Part shown: in pieces, positions 9,081 through 18,561 of the stretch
Numbering within the stretch: the first letter of the stretch is position 1
How the letters are laid out: each line of letters starts with the position of its first letter
Assembly: GCA_019636655.1 (NCBI GenBank)
Contig: JAHBXB010000003.1
Location: forward strand, 372,001-436,000
From: Phycisphaeraceae bacterium
GTDB lineage: Bacteria; Planctomycetota; Phycisphaerae; Phycisphaerales; UBA1924
DNA length: 64,000 bases
Direction: 5' to 3'
Translations under genes and position numbers: made by a program
The notes under the pieces: model-generated
The model's input: the letters and a program-made list of their open reading frames with translations, nothing else
Told to the model about the DNA's origin: nothing
The model's database searches: none

Positions 9081-10105
9081 TGCTGTGGCTCCAGCAGACA
9101 TGGCTCTACGGGCTTGTCGCCGTCGTGGTGATCGCCCTGATCGCCGGCCTCAGTCTCATCCGCCGCAGGCGCGCTGTAGTCAGGATGATGGGCCCCGCGC
9201 TCGCCGATCGTGCCAGCGCCCGCGCCGGGATCCGACCCGCGCGTGCCTGGGCCCGTGCGGCGGCTGCCTTGCTGGCGCTGGCGTGCATCACCGCCGCGCT
9301 CGCCCGACCGGCCTGGAACCCGGTCCCGGTCCCCGCGACACGATCGGGCCGCGATGTCGCCATCCTGCTCGATGTCTCCCGAAGCATGCTGGCCCAGGAT
9401 CTCCGCCCCAACCGGCTCGAGCGGGCGAAGCTCGCCGTGAAGGACATGCTCGACGTTGCCAAGGGCGATCGCTTCGCCCTCATCGCCTTCGCGGGCTCAT
9501 CGGTCGTGAAATGCCCGCTGACAACCGACTATGGATTCGTACGCTTGGCCCTTGATGACGTGACGCCCGACACGATCTCCCGTGGCGGCACCATGATCGG
9601 CGATGCCGTCAGGACCGCGATGGACCAGGTGTTCGACACCGACGAGGCGTCGCAGTCGGAATACCGCGACATGATCATCTTCACCGACGGCGAGGACCAC
9701 GAGAGCTTCCCCACCGAGGCCGCCGCCGCCGCGGCGAAGAAGGGGGTCCGCATCATCACCGTCGGGCTCGGGAACGATCAGGATGGATCCGCGGTCCCGG
9801 TCGCCACCAGGACCGGAGCCCCGGGTGAACTGACCTACGAGGGCCGGCCGGTCAGGACGAAGATGAACCCGGACTCGCTGAGGCGCATCGCCGAGGCGAC
9901 TCCCGGCGGCGTCTTCCTGAATATGGGGACAGGCAACGCCGATTTCGACCGCCTCTACGAGCGACTGATGTCCGGCGCTTCGCGACGGGAGATCTCGGAC
10001 ACAGCCTCAATGAGGTACACGGAGGGATTCCAGTTCCTTCTCATCCCCGCACTCGCACTCTTGATCCTGGAGGGCCTGATCGGTGAACGCCCACGCCGCT
10101 CCTAA
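9080..10105 (+). CDS. BatB-type VWA membrane protein
   Basis: A 341-residue paralogue of the preceding BatA-type protein. Membrane helices lie at about 8-26 and 58-74, a VWA domain follows with MIDAS motif DVSRS at 98-102 and the second MIDAS-like region FTDGEDHE, and there is a C-terminal helix FLLIPALALLILEGLIGE. It probably forms a membrane complex with BatA and the other Bat proteins. The last 23 bases overlap the start of the TPR gene downstream. Confidence 0.92.
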   Translation: MLWLQQTWLYGLVAVVVIALIAGLSLIRRRRAVVRMMGPALADRASARAGIRPARAWARAAAALLALACITAALARPAWNPVPVPATRSGRDVAILLDVSRSMLAQDLRPNRLERAKLAVKDMLDVAKGDRFALIAFAGSSVVKCPLTTDYGFVRLALDDVTPDTISRGGTMIGDAVRTAMDQVFDTDEASQSEYRDMIIFTDGEDHESFPTEAAAAAAKKGVRIITVGLGNDQDGSAVPVATRTGAPGELTYEGRPVRTKMNPDSLRRIAEATPGGVFLNMGTGNADFDRLYERLMSGASRREISDTASMRYTEGFQFLLIPALALLILEGLIGERPRRS

Positions 10106-11636
10106 CCTTGCGCTCGCCGCCGCCCTGTCGCTCCTGGCGATCGCCTCCCCCGCGACCGCCCAGTCCGCGCGCGAGCGGATCGACCGCGGCAACACGCTCC
10201 TCCGTGAGTCAAAGCCCGCGGAAGCGATCGAGCAATACACCGCCGCGGCCAAGGACGCCCGCTATGCGGGCCAGGCCGACTACAACCGTGCCTGCGCCCT
10301 GGCCGATTCGGGCAACATTGAGGAGGCGGAGTCGCTCTTCCGCGAAGTCGATCATCGTGCCGCCGCAACGGACCCGTCGCTAGCCGCCAGGGCAAGGTAC
10401 AACCTCGGGGTGCTCGCATTTCGGAAGGCGGAGCAATCGCTTAGGACCGATCCCGGCAAGGCCATCGAGGGCCTCAAAGCCTCGGAGTCAAAGTTCCAGA
10501 GCGTGCTTGAACTTGAGCCGACAGATGCGTCTTCCGCCAGAAACGTCGAGGCCCTGCGGCGAGCGATCAAGTCCCTCGAAGACGCTCAGAAGGCCCAACA
10601 ACAACAGCAGCAACAGAAGCAGCAGGGTGGCCAAAAGCAGCAGGACAAGAGCGAAAAGCAGGACTCCAAGGACAACTCGGAGTCGGGTGGCGAGAATGGC
10701 CAGTCTTCTCCCGGCGAGGCAGACGGGCAACAGCAATCGGGGAGCGGCGGAAGCAAGAAGGGCGATCCGAACTCGCCGCAGCAGGGAGGCCAGTCCCAGC
10801 CGCAGTCGGGCGCCTCGGCTGATACTGGCAATCCGTCAGGTACGCCAAATCCGAATCAAGGCTCCCAGAAGGACAGGCATCCGCCCGAGACAGAAGATGG
10901 GCAGCCGCCCACACCGCCATCACCCGCGGACCAGCTCGATGACCTTGCCAGGAAACAGCAAGAAGCCGCAGAAAAGGCTGAGGCGCTCGCCAAGGACAAG
11001 CAGGCTCGCGGCGAGCAGCCCGCACAGAATCCCGAGGAGTTGGCCCGCCAGGCCGAGGAACTCGCGCGCGAGCAGGAGGCCCTGAACCAGCAAACCAAGG
11101 CCGCCGCGGATTCGCTGCGTCCAAAGAGTGATGACCGGGGTTCTCAACCACAGCGCCAACGGGCGGCCGACCGTGCCGACCAGGCGACGGACCTTCAGGA
11201 CCAAGCGGCCAGTGATCTCCGCGAGGGCAATCCCGACGCGGCAGCCAAGGCCCAGAAGCAGGCGGCCGAGCGCCTCCGCGAGGCCGCAACCTCGATGCGC
11301 AACGCCGAGAGCGACAGGTCAAGTTCCGAGCCCCGCACCGGCGAACAGAGTTCCAGTGAGAACGGATCGCCCGAGGACAAGGGCGCTGACAGCAAGTCCC
11401 ACGCCCAGACCGCAGAGGTTGGTGAGCACGAGGCCTCCAGCCAAGGCAAACCAGGCGAATCAGCTGCGGCCGCGGCGGCCGCCTCTGGCACGGCCGCCGA
11501 CGACTCGAACTCAAGCAGCCCGCGCGACATGACCGTCCTGAAGATCCTGGACAAGGAGCGGCGGGACCGTGAACTGCTCAAAGGCATCCGGCGATCGGCT
11601 TCCGGGCGGCCGTTGCCCGTCGACAAGGATTGGTGA
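10083..11636 (+). CDS. BatC-type TPR protein with long low-complexity region
   Basis: A 517-residue secreted or periplasmic protein: signal peptide 1-27 ending SPATAQS, then TPR units from about 30 to 165 (RGNTLLRESKPAEAIEQYTAA, ARYNLGVLAFRKAEQSL). From about 170 to 490 the sequence is a low-complexity stretch dominated by Gln, Ser, Gly, Glu, Lys and Asp, with coiled-coil-like Ala/Glu/Gln heptads at about 280-410. The C-terminus LKILDKERRDRELLKGIR is ordered and typical of BatC. The start is a GTG inside the BatB gene. The disordered linker is much longer than the usual short spacer. Confidence 0.85.
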   Translation: MNAHAAPNLALAAALSLLAIASPATAQSARERIDRGNTLLRESKPAEAIEQYTAAAKDARYAGQADYNRACALADSGNIEEAESLFREVDHRAAATDPSLAARARYNLGVLAFRKAEQSLRTDPGKAIEGLKASESKFQSVLELEPTDASSARNVEALRRAIKSLEDAQKAQQQQQQQKQQGGQKQQDKSEKQDSKDNSESGGENGQSSPGEADGQQQSGSGGSKKGDPNSPQQGGQSQPQSGASADTGNPSGTPNPNQGSQKDRHPPETEDGQPPTPPSPADQLDDLARKQQEAAEKAEALAKDKQARGEQPAQNPEELARQAEELAREQEALNQQTKAAADSLRPKSDDRGSQPQRQRAADRADQATDLQDQAASDLREGNPDAAAKAQKQAAERLREAATSMRNAESDRSSSEPRTGEQSSSENGSPEDKGADSKSHAQTAEVGEHEASSQGKPGESAAAAAAASGTAADDSNSSSPRDMTVLKILDKERRDRELLKGIRRSASGRPLPVDKDW

Positions 11637-11638
11637 TC

Positions 11639-13486
11639 ATGCACACTCGCCCCAACCCCCTGCTTCCGCTGGTCTTCGTTCTCACAGCGATCCTGGCGCC
11701 GCTCGGTTCCGCACGCGCGGCCGGCCCTGTCTCGGTCAGTGCCGAGCTCTCAACGACCCAGACCTATGTCGGTGATTCTGTCCAACTCCATGTTGTTGTC
11801 GACGGCACCACTTCGGCCGAGCAACCCGTTGTTCCCGGCGTTGACGGCCTTGCCGTCCGCTACGACAACATGATCGACGCGTCGCAGCGGATCCAGATGA
11901 ACATCAACGGCCGGGTCACCGATCGCTCGATCATCCGTGTGGTCTTCCAGTACGAGGTGACACCTACGCGGGCCGGCGTGATGACCATTCCCTCCATCCC
12001 TGTCACGGTCGACGGTCAGGTCTACCGGACCGTCCCGGTCTCGCTCTCGGCGGTCGAACCCGCGGATACCGACGACTTCAAGCTCGCCGTATCGCTCTCC
12101 TCGGCCGAGGCGTACGTGGGTGAGCCCGTCCGCCTGACCGTCACGTGGTACGTCTCCAAGCCCGTACGCAAGTACGTGTTCAGCCTGCCGGACGCCGATG
12201 GCGCCTACGACCTGCTCCCAGCGCCAAGCCCGCGGCCCGACACCGTTGCCGCGGACGACCCTCGATTCGCGAACCTGACGGTCATGGGATCACCAGTCGT
12301 CGGCACGATCTCCCGCGCAACGGTGAACGGCCGCACCTTCAACACCATCACCTTCGAGCAGGTGCTCATCCCTCGCAAGCCCGGTTCGATCACTCTCGGC
12401 CCGCTCCGGGCGGCGTTTGAGGCCATCGTCGGTCAACGGCAGCGAGGCTTCTTTGACAGCATCTTCGATGATCTCTCGGTCAGCGAGAGGTTCGTCGTCT
12501 CGGCGCCCAAGGCCACCCTCGCAGTCAAGCCGCTCCCGAGCGAAGGCAGGCCCTCGAACTTCTCCGGCCTTGTCGGCGAGTACTCCCTCCGTGCGGACGC
12601 GACGCCAACCGCAGTCAACGTCGGTGACCCGATTACTGTCACCGTCACGGTCAGTGGGCCGCCCCCTCTCGACCTGGTCCAGTCGATTCCCATCGAGCGG
12701 CAACGGTCGATCTACGAGTCGTTCAAGCTCCCCTCCGAACCCACGCTCCCACAGATCGATCGTGACCACGCACTGTTCACCTACACGCTGCGGGCTCGAT
12801 CCGACGGGGTCAAGCAGATCCCGCCGATCGAGTTGCCGTACTTTGACACGAAGTCCGGCGAGTACCGGGTCGCCCGAAGCGATCCCATCCCGCTCACCGT
12901 CCGTCCTACAACCAGTCTGACACTGGGTGGCGTGCCCGACCAGTCGGATCCGGCCCTTGCCCCGACAGCCAAGCCCGGCGGGTTGGCGCCGCTGATGGAT
13001 GCAAATCTGACCTTGGCCACCACGCGATTCGATCTTGTCGCCTTCATCGGGCGGCCCGCGTTCGTGGCCGCAGTTGCCGCCCCGCCGACCGCGTACCTCG
13101 GAATCGCAATCTTGCTTGCGGGCCGCCGCCGTGCCCGGCGAGATCCCGCCAAGCAACGCAGCAGAAACGCCATGAGGCGATTCTCGGAGTCGCTGGCGTC
13201 AGCACGAAGCGCCCCCCCAAGCGAGCAGCCGGCGAAAGTAAGCCAGGCCGCACGCTCGCTGATTGCCGACCTTCTCGAAAAGCCGGACGGCTCTTTGACC
13301 GACCAGGAATGCCTCGCCGTGGCCGAGTCCGCCGGCGCCTCAACCACCCGGCTGGCCGCCCTGCTCGCCGCCTGTGATGCTGCTCGCTTCGGAGGAGGAG
13401 GTACCTCAGGCTCCAGCACATCCCTTGTCGACGAGGCCGCCTCGATTGCCACGGACTTGCGATCCGAGATCCGGAGGAACAGATGA
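11639..13486 (+). CDS. BatD family membrane protein
   Basis: A 615-residue BatD: signal peptide ending GSARA at about 26, then repeated immunoglobulin-like beta modules (two clear copies of the pattern AYVGEPVRLTVTWYV / VNVGDPITVTVTVSG), a membrane helix near 475-495 (VAAVAAPPTAYLGIAILLAG) and a cytoplasmic tail. ATG 11639 is preferred to in-frame TTG 11630 and GTG 11633 because AAGGA ends nine bases upstream of it. BatD proteins are periplasmic partners of the VWA proteins. The stop overlaps the next start (ATGA). Confidence 0.9.
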   Translation: MHTRPNPLLPLVFVLTAILAPLGSARAAGPVSVSAELSTTQTYVGDSVQLHVVVDGTTSAEQPVVPGVDGLAVRYDNMIDASQRIQMNINGRVTDRSIIRVVFQYEVTPTRAGVMTIPSIPVTVDGQVYRTVPVSLSAVEPADTDDFKLAVSLSSAEAYVGEPVRLTVTWYVSKPVRKYVFSLPDADGAYDLLPAPSPRPDTVAADDPRFANLTVMGSPVVGTISRATVNGRTFNTITFEQVLIPRKPGSITLGPLRAAFEAIVGQRQRGFFDSIFDDLSVSERFVVSAPKATLAVKPLPSEGRPSNFSGLVGEYSLRADATPTAVNVGDPITVTVTVSGPPPLDLVQSIPIERQRSIYESFKLPSEPTLPQIDRDHALFTYTLRARSDGVKQIPPIELPYFDTKSGEYRVARSDPIPLTVRPTTSLTLGGVPDQSDPALAPTAKPGGLAPLMDANLTLATTRFDLVAFIGRPAFVAAVAAPPTAYLGIAILLAGRRRARRDPAKQRSRNAMRRFSESLASARSAPPSEQPAKVSQAARSLIADLLEKPDGSLTDQECLAVAESAGASTTRLAALLAACDAARFGGGGTSGSSTSLVDEAASIATDLRSEIRRNR

Positions 13487-14313
13487 GCCCCGCACTTCGC
13501 CTCATCGCGGCACTTGGCGTGATCTTGTCTGTTACGGCAAGTTCACTTGCCGCGGACACTACTGCCGATCCCTCCTCGCTGACCGCCGCGGCTGCTTCCG
13601 CATACCACGCCGGGATCGACAAACTCGCCAACTCGCCGGCCGCCGCCAAGGCGGACTTTGAGAGCAGCATCGCGGCGTACCGCGCCCTGATTCTCGGCCA
13701 GGGCATCGAGTCGGGCCCTCTCTGGTACAACCTTGGAAACGCCTACATGATGTCCGGCGATGTCGGCCGGGCGATCGCCGCCTACCTCCGCGCCCAGCGG
13801 CTGATGCCCGCCAGCCAGTCACTCTCCACCAACCTTGCAGACGCCAGGGCACGTGTCCCGTCGGCCGCCGCTCCTGCGGCCCGCGAACCGGCGTGGGCTT
13901 CGACCGCGTCGTTTACCCGCATCGTCCCCACGGCCTGGCAGGTCTACACGTTCCTCGCCTGCTTCGCCTTGTTTTGGGCTGTTCTGATTCTCCGGATGGT
14001 TGGTGTCCGCGGCAGACTCACATCAGTCCCCGCGTCCGCTCTGGCTGTGATTTCGCTCGTGGCATTTGCCTCATTGGCCCTGCAGACCGCCGCGGATGCT
14101 CGCGATCGCCGCGCTGTCATTATCAGTCCCACCGAGGGCCTGCCTTCTCCCGGCGCTGTCGCCACAAGCGAGGAGTCGGTCTCCCTGCCCGCTGGAAGCG
14201 AGTTGCAGGCGACCGCCCGGGTCGGCGAGTGGACCCAGGTACGGCTGGGCGACGGGCGGCAGATGTGGGTCCCGTCGCAGCGAGTCGAGATGGTGCTGGA
14301 TCGCCCGTCGTAG
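13483..14313 (+). CDS. BatE-type TPR/SH3 membrane protein
   Basis: A 276-residue protein: signal peptide 1-23, TPR units from about 38 to 125 (GPLWYNLGNAYMMSGDVGRAIAAYLRAQRL), two membrane helices at about 147-168 and 181-199, and a C-terminal bacterial SH3-like domain (PAGSELQATARVGEWTQVRLGDGRQMWVPSQRVEMV). This is the standard BatE layout and it is the last gene of the operon. No clear terminator follows within the 250 bases to the next gene. Confidence 0.88.
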   Translation: MSPALRLIAALGVILSVTASSLAADTTADPSSLTAAAASAYHAGIDKLANSPAAAKADFESSIAAYRALILGQGIESGPLWYNLGNAYMMSGDVGRAIAAYLRAQRLMPASQSLSTNLADARARVPSAAAPAAREPAWASTASFTRIVPTAWQVYTFLACFALFWAVLILRMVGVRGRLTSVPASALAVISLVAFASLALQTAADARDRRAVIISPTEGLPSPGAVATSEESVSLPAGSELQATARVGEWTQVRLGDGRQMWVPSQRVEMVLDRPS

Positions 14314-14566
14314 GCAGGCGGCGCCCCTCCCGCTCGAGCAACGCCTCGCCTTCCACGCGTTATTCGACGCAGCGCTATCGAGTAAATCCGGGGTACTTGG
14401 ATCGCCCGCCCGTCCGCGCCACGCGCGGTTGGTCGTGGCTCTCCTTTATAACGCTGGCGTGACCTTGCCGGTTGCTTGCCATCGAGCATAAGTGAGTGAC
14501 TGACTCGACGTGCATCTTGCGCGCTGTGTTCGGCGCGCCGTGCCCGTCTCTCGTGGGAGCAAAGAA

Positions 14567-17089
14567 GTGAAGAACTCGAAGCTGCACTTGGCGATCGTTG
14601 TTGCCGCGTTGCTCGCGACCAACAGCGCCCTGCTCGCGCAGGCGCCGACGGATCGCGCCTTTACCTACCAGGGGCAACTGCGGCAGGCAGGCGCCCCCTT
14701 CAACGGGAACTGTGACGTTCTCTTCACGCTCTGGGACTCGGCCTCCGGCGGGACCCAGGTTGGAACCACCCTCGGTCTCGCCAACACGAGTGTGACCCGC
14801 GGCTTGGTTTCATCGCAGCTCGACTTCGGACCCGGCGCTTTCAACGGCGACGGCCGCTGGCTGCAGATCGCAGTCCGCATTCCCGCTTGGAACGGGGTGG
14901 GCGTCGAGCCGCCGTACACAACCTTGAACCCACGTCAGTCCATTACCCCCGCCCCCTACGCCCTGTACGCGCTGAACGCCGCACAGGGAGCCCAGGGTGA
15001 AGCAGGCCCCGCTGGCCCAGAAGGCCCGGCCGGCGCCACCGGCCCGATGGGTCCCACCGGCCCCGTTGGGCCCGCCGGCGCCGCCGGCCCTCAGGGCGAA
15101 GCCGGACCGATGGGCCCCATGGGCCCGACTGGCGAGCAGGGTCCGCAGGGCGACACCGGCCCCGCCGGCCCCCAGGGTGATACGGGTGCCGCCGGACTCA
15201 GTTGGCAGTCAGCCTGGAACTCCGAAGCCGTCTACGCGATCGGAGACGCGGTCTTCTTCAACGGCTCGTCATATGTCGCCACCGCTCCCAGCGCCGGCGC
15301 CTCACCCGACACCAACCCCGCCGAGTGGTCGATGATCGCCGCGCAGGGCGAGGTCGGCCCGATGGGTCCCGCGGGCGCTGACGGCGCTCAGGGTCCTCAG
15401 GGTGAAGTCGGCCCGATGGGCCCCGCGGGCGCCGATGGCGCTCAGGGCCCCCAGGGTGAAGTCGGCCCGATGGGCCCCGCGGGCGCCGATGGCGCTCAGG
15501 GTCCCCAGGGCGAGGTCGGCCCGATGGGTCCCGCGGGCGCCGATGGCGCTCAGGGTCCCCAGGGCGAGGTCGGCCCGATGGGTCCCGCCGGCGCGGACGG
15601 CGCTCAGGGCCCACAGGGTGAAGTTGGCCCCATGGGCCCCGCCGGCGCCGATGGCGCTCAGGGCCCCCAGGGCGAGGTCGGCCCGATGGGCCCCGCGGGC
15701 GCTGATGGCGCCCAGGGCCCGCAGGGTGAAGTCGGCCCCATGGGCCCCGCGGGCGCTGACGGCGCCCAGGGTCCTCAGGGCGAGGTCGGCCCGATGGGCC
15801 CCGCGGGCGCTGACGGCGCCCAGGGTCCCCAGGGCGAGGTCGGCCCGATGGGTCCCGCGGGCGCCGATGGCGCTCAGGGTCCTCAGGGTGAAGTCGGCCC
15901 GATGGGTCCCGCCGGCGCTGATGGCGCCCAGGGCCCGCAGGGTGAAGTCGGCCCCATGGGTCCGGCCGGCGCGGATGGCGCTCAGGGCCCGCAGGGTGAA
16001 GTTGGCCCCATGGGCCCCGCCGGCGCCGATGGCGCTCAGGGCCCGCAGGGTGAAGTTGGTCCGATGGGTCCCGCGGGCGCGGACGGCGCTCAGGGTCCGC
16101 AGGGTGAAGTCGGACCGATGGGTCCGGCCGGCGCTGATGGCGCTCAGGGTCCCCAGGGCGAGGTCGGCCCGATGGGTCCCGCCGGCGCGGATGGCGCTCA
16201 GGGCCCCCAGGGTGAAGTCGGACCGATGGGTCCCGCCGGCGCGGACGGCGCTCAGGGTCCCCAGGGCGAGGTCGGCCCGATGGGTCCCGCGGGCGCGGAT
16301 GGCGCTCAGGGTCCCCAGGGCGAGGTCGGCCCGATGGGCCCCGCGGGCGCGGATGGCGCCCAGGGTCCCCAGGGCGAGGTCGGCCCGATGGGTCCCGCGG
16401 GCGCTGACGGCGCCCAGGGCCCGCAGGGTGAAGTCGGCCCCATGGGCCCCGCGGGCGCTGACGGCGCCCAGGGTCCTCAGGGTGAAGTCGGCCCGATGGG
16501 TCCCGCCGGTCCTCAGGGCTTGACTGGTGCGACAGGTCCCCAGGGACCGCAGGGTCTGACTGGCGCCACGGGGCCGCAGGGTCCTCAGGGCCTGACCGGA
16601 GCAACCGGACCGCAAGGACCACAGGGTCCCGGGGACACTCTTGTCCGCAAGACCGTGGACGAGACGGTCACGGAGTCAACCACACAGCAGAATGATGATC
16701 ACCTGTTCTTTGCCGTCGGAGCGAATCAGGTCTGGGTCTTCGATATGTTCCTGAGCGTCGCAACGAACGACAGCAACTGCGACCTTCAGGTCGGGTTCAC
16801 CGTTCCGGCCGGCGCGACGATCCGGTGGGGCGGCATCGGCCCCGCAAACGATGTCGGCAGCGACTGGGCCGATATCAATGTCAACCTCGGCACGACGAGC
16901 GGAACCGGGACCCTTGTCTACGGTGCGACCACAAGCGCCTCAACCATGGTTCGCGTCACGGGTACCGTGGTGACCGGGGCGACCGCTGGCAACGTTCAAC
17001 TCCAGTGGTCGATGAACACGAACCCGAGCGGTTCCGGCGACACGCTGACGGTCCAGTCCAACAGCTTCCTCAAGGCTAGCAAGTTCTAG
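14567..17089 (+). CDS. Secreted collagen-like repeat protein
   Basis: An 840-residue protein. GTG 14567 was chosen because GGGAG lies seven bases upstream and a signal peptide follows ([19 protein letters not shown]). After it comes a conserved domain of about 110 residues ([21 protein letters not shown], ending [14 protein letters not shown]) seen in many planctomycete surface proteins. A first Gly-X-Y block is interrupted at about 212-258 by a carbohydrate-binding-like module ([20 protein letters not shown]). Residues 262-639 are 21 identical copies of an 18-residue Gly-X-Y unit, followed by three [12 protein letters not shown] units. A C-terminal beta domain of about 150 residues probably acts as trimerisation head. 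It is likely a surface fibre. Confidence 0.88.
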   Translation: MKNSKLHLAIVVAALLATNSALLAQAPTDRAFTYQGQLRQAGAPFNGNCDVLFTLWDSASGGTQVGTTLGLANTSVTRGLVSSQLDFGPGAFNGDGRWLQIAVRIPAWNGVGVEPPYTTLNPRQSITPAPYALYALNAAQGAQGEAGPAGPEGPAGATGPMGPTGPVGPAGAAGPQGEAGPMGPMGPTGEQGPQGDTGPAGPQGDTGAAGLSWQSAWNSEAVYAIGDAVFFNGSSYVATAPSAGASPDTNPAEWSMIAAQGEVGPMGPAGADGAQGPQGEVGPMGPAGADGAQGPQGEVGPMGPAGADGAQGPQGEVGPMGPAGADGAQGPQGEVGPMGPAGADGAQGPQGEVGPMGPAGADGAQGPQGEVGPMGPAGADGAQGPQGEVGPMGPAGADGAQGPQGEVGPMGPAGADGAQGPQGEVGPMGPAGADGAQGPQGEVGPMGPAGADGAQGPQGEVGPMGPAGADGAQGPQGEVGPMGPAGADGAQGPQGEVGPMGPAGADGAQGPQGEVGPMGPAGADGAQGPQGEVGPMGPAGADGAQGPQGEVGPMGPAGADGAQGPQGEVGPMGPAGADGAQGPQGEVGPMGPAGADGAQGPQGEVGPMGPAGADGAQGPQGEVGPMGPAGADGAQGPQGEVGPMGPAGPQGLTGATGPQGPQGLTGATGPQGPQGLTGATGPQGPQGPGDTLVRKTVDETVTESTTQQNDDHLFFAVGANQVWVFDMFLSVATNDSNCDLQVGFTVPAGATIRWGGIGPANDVGSDWADINVNLGTTSGTGTLVYGATTSASTMVRVTGTVVTGATAGNVQLQWSMNTNPSGSGDTLTVQSNSFLKASKF
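15350..16483 (+). repeat. Tandem repeat, 21 x 54 bp, encoding collagen-like units
   Basis: Twenty-one head-to-tail 54-base units, exactly 1134 bases, then a partial 22nd unit. Each encodes the 18-residue unit [18 protein letters not shown]. The amino-acid unit is invariant while wobble bases vary between copies (GAGGTC/GAAGTC/GAAGTT, CAGGGTCCT/CAGGGCCCG). The array also creates long spurious open frames on both strands. Confidence 0.97.
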
Positions 17090-17120
17090 TCCTGAGTACT
17101 CACCGGGCTCGTCCGGGTCC

Positions 17121-17154
17121 CGCCGCCGCGAGTGTGTTCAACCTCGCGGCGGCG
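17121..17154 (+). terminator. GC-rich hairpin after collagen-like gene
   Basis: A perfect 12-base inverted repeat CGCCGCCGCGAG / CTCGCGGCGGCG with a 10-base loop lies 32 bases after the stop. No T tract follows, so it may be a weak terminator or a transcript-stabilising hairpin. Confidence 0.5.
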
Positions 17155-17251
17155 GCCCCGGGCTCGGGTTCCGGGAAACGCGGAGACAAGACCGCAGTCT
17201 TGAAGATCCACACCCGGCTCACTTGATCCCGGGTGAACAGAAAGGACTCCC

Positions 17252-17722
17252 ATGTTTCACACCTCACACCGCAGCGCCCGTCGATCGGCCCCGCTGGGCC
17301 TGGTCGCCGCCCTCGGCGCGGCGGGCTTGCTGAGTTCGGCCGCGATAGCCGATCCTCCTGAACTGGACCTCTCCTGGTCCACCGTCGATGCCGGAACGGC
17401 GACCGGCGTCCGCGCCGCCACTGTGCGACTCTCGGGCACCGTCGGCCAGCACGACATCGATGAGATGTCGGGCGGCGACCTGTCGCTCCAGGGCGGTCTC
17501 TGGTCGGAGATGCCGACCGAGGGCGGCAACGACTGCCTCGCGGATTGGGATGGCAACGGCGCCATCGAGCCAGCGGACATCGCCGGGTTCATCAACGACT
17601 GGCTCGCCGACCTGAACTTCGGCACCACAATGGCCGACATCGACGGAGCCGACGGCATCGGGCCGACCGACGTGGCCGTGTTCATCACGACGTGGCTCAA
17701 CGCCGTGACCAACGGCTGCTGA
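17252..17722 (+). CDS. Small secreted protein with GC-type dockerin tail
   Basis: A 156-residue protein with an arginine-rich signal peptide (cleavage after AAIA near 34). A short beta module follows (SWSTVDAGT...LSGTVGQHDIDEMSGGDLSLQGGLW), which is common at the N-terminus of small planctomycete secreted proteins. The C-terminal 60 residues are two dockerin-like calcium-binding repeats (DWDGNGAIEPADIAGFINDW and DIDGADGIGPTDVAVFITTW) ending in Asn-Gly-Cys. The Gly-Cys end defines the GC-type dockerin class of Phycisphaerae, thought to be a sorting or anchoring tail rather than a cellulosomal dockerin. Confidence 0.85.
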   Translation: MFHTSHRSARRSAPLGLVAALGAAGLLSSAAIADPPELDLSWSTVDAGTATGVRAATVRLSGTVGQHDIDEMSGGDLSLQGGLWSEMPTEGGNDCLADWDGNGAIEPADIAGFINDWLADLNFGTTMADIDGADGIGPTDVAVFITTWLNAVTNGC

Positions 17723-17750
17723 TCGCGGCCGCGACAACTTGCGCACTCTA

Positions 17751-17787
17751 CAGCGGGCGCCGGACCTCCGGCGCCCGCTGTTTGTTT
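17751..17787 (+). terminator. Rho-independent terminator after dockerin gene
   Basis: A 14-base perfect inverted repeat (17751-17764 with 17767-17780, core CAGCGGGCGCC / GGCGCCCGCTG) is followed by TTTGTTT. It is a very stable hairpin 28 bases after the stop. Confidence 0.87.
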
Positions 17788-17834
17788 GCGAGCAGCCGCC
17801 CTCCCCGTGATCAGCGCCGGTAAACTGCGGCCAC

Positions 17835-18314
17835 ATGCCCGCCGAGCACGACCATCGCGGAAGCTGGCTCTTCCGCACGAGGGACGGACGCGGCGTCATG
17901 CGCGGCGTCACCGGCTCGATCGTGGACCGGTGGCGAGCGGTGGACCGCAAGTCTCTCACGGCGAACACGGGGCCCGCATTCCCGTCGGTGACCCTCGTGA
18001 TTCCGGTCATGGTGTTTGCCGTCGTCGCCGCGCCGAACCTATGGAGAGGAAGGACGCTCCTGGCCCTGATTGCGCTTGCGTTTCTGCTCTGGGTCCTCAG
18101 AATCATCCTTCTCTGGCAGGCGAGCGCCGGAGCCTTGGCGGAGCGCTGGATTCGACGGGGGCAGTGTCCATCGTGCGGCTACACCATCAAGGGCTTGAAG
18201 GCGGAGGACGATGGGTGCGTGGTCTGTCCGGAGTGCAATGGCGCCTGGAATATGGATGCGGGCGCCCCGTTGGCGCTCCCACTGCTTTCGACAAGAGATG
18301 GAACCCAGGCCTGA
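17835..18314 (+). CDS. Small membrane protein with zinc ribbon
   Basis: A 159-residue protein. Two membrane helices lie at about 49-70 (FPSVTLVIPVMVFAVVAAP) and 74-94, followed by a zinc ribbon CPSCGY ... CPECNGAW at about 110-136. The pattern of short membrane hairpin plus cytoplasmic double-CxxC ribbon recurs in many uncharacterised planctomycete proteins. I do not recognise a specific function. The gene lies alone between a terminator and tRNA-Tyr. Confidence 0.7.
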   Translation: MPAEHDHRGSWLFRTRDGRGVMRGVTGSIVDRWRAVDRKSLTANTGPAFPSVTLVIPVMVFAVVAAPNLWRGRTLLALIALAFLLWVLRIILLWQASAGALAERWIRRGQCPSCGYTIKGLKAEDDGCVVCPECNGAWNMDAGAPLALPLLSTRDGTQA

Positions 18315-18442
18315 ACCCGAGCCATTCGGCTCGCGGTGGCGCGAAGTGGCCACGCGAACGAATCGCGATTCGACGAAGTGCTGTCTCGTGGAGTTTCGAA
18401 GGGACGCCGACCGTCACGAGCGGACTCGCGGATCTGCATCAA

Positions 18443-18525
18443 TGGGCGCGGCAGGACTCGAACCTGCGAAGGCGTAAGCCATCAGATTTACAGTCTGACC
18501 CGTTTGACCACTTCGGTACACGCCC
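18443..18525 (-). tRNA. tRNA-Tyr (GTA anticodon)
   Basis: An 83-base cloverleaf on the minus strand: acceptor GGGCGTG/CGCGCCC with one G-T pair, discriminator A, anticodon stem TCAGA/TCTGA around loop CTGTAAA (anticodon GTA), a long variable arm and T loop GGTTCGAGTCC. No CCA is encoded. Confidence 0.96.
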
Positions 18526-18561
18526 GGGTTCCCGCGGCCAATCGCCGAAAGGGTCTGGACT

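Noticed and set aside
15350-16483. Regular 54-base repeats considered as a CRISPR array
   Set aside because: There are no spacers; the repeats are contiguous and coding.
15258-16622. Long open frames on both strands over the collagen array (about 370-454 residues)
   Set aside because: They are frames of the 54-base repeat in the wrong phase or strand: no signal peptide, Arg/Ala-rich translation, no ribosome site.
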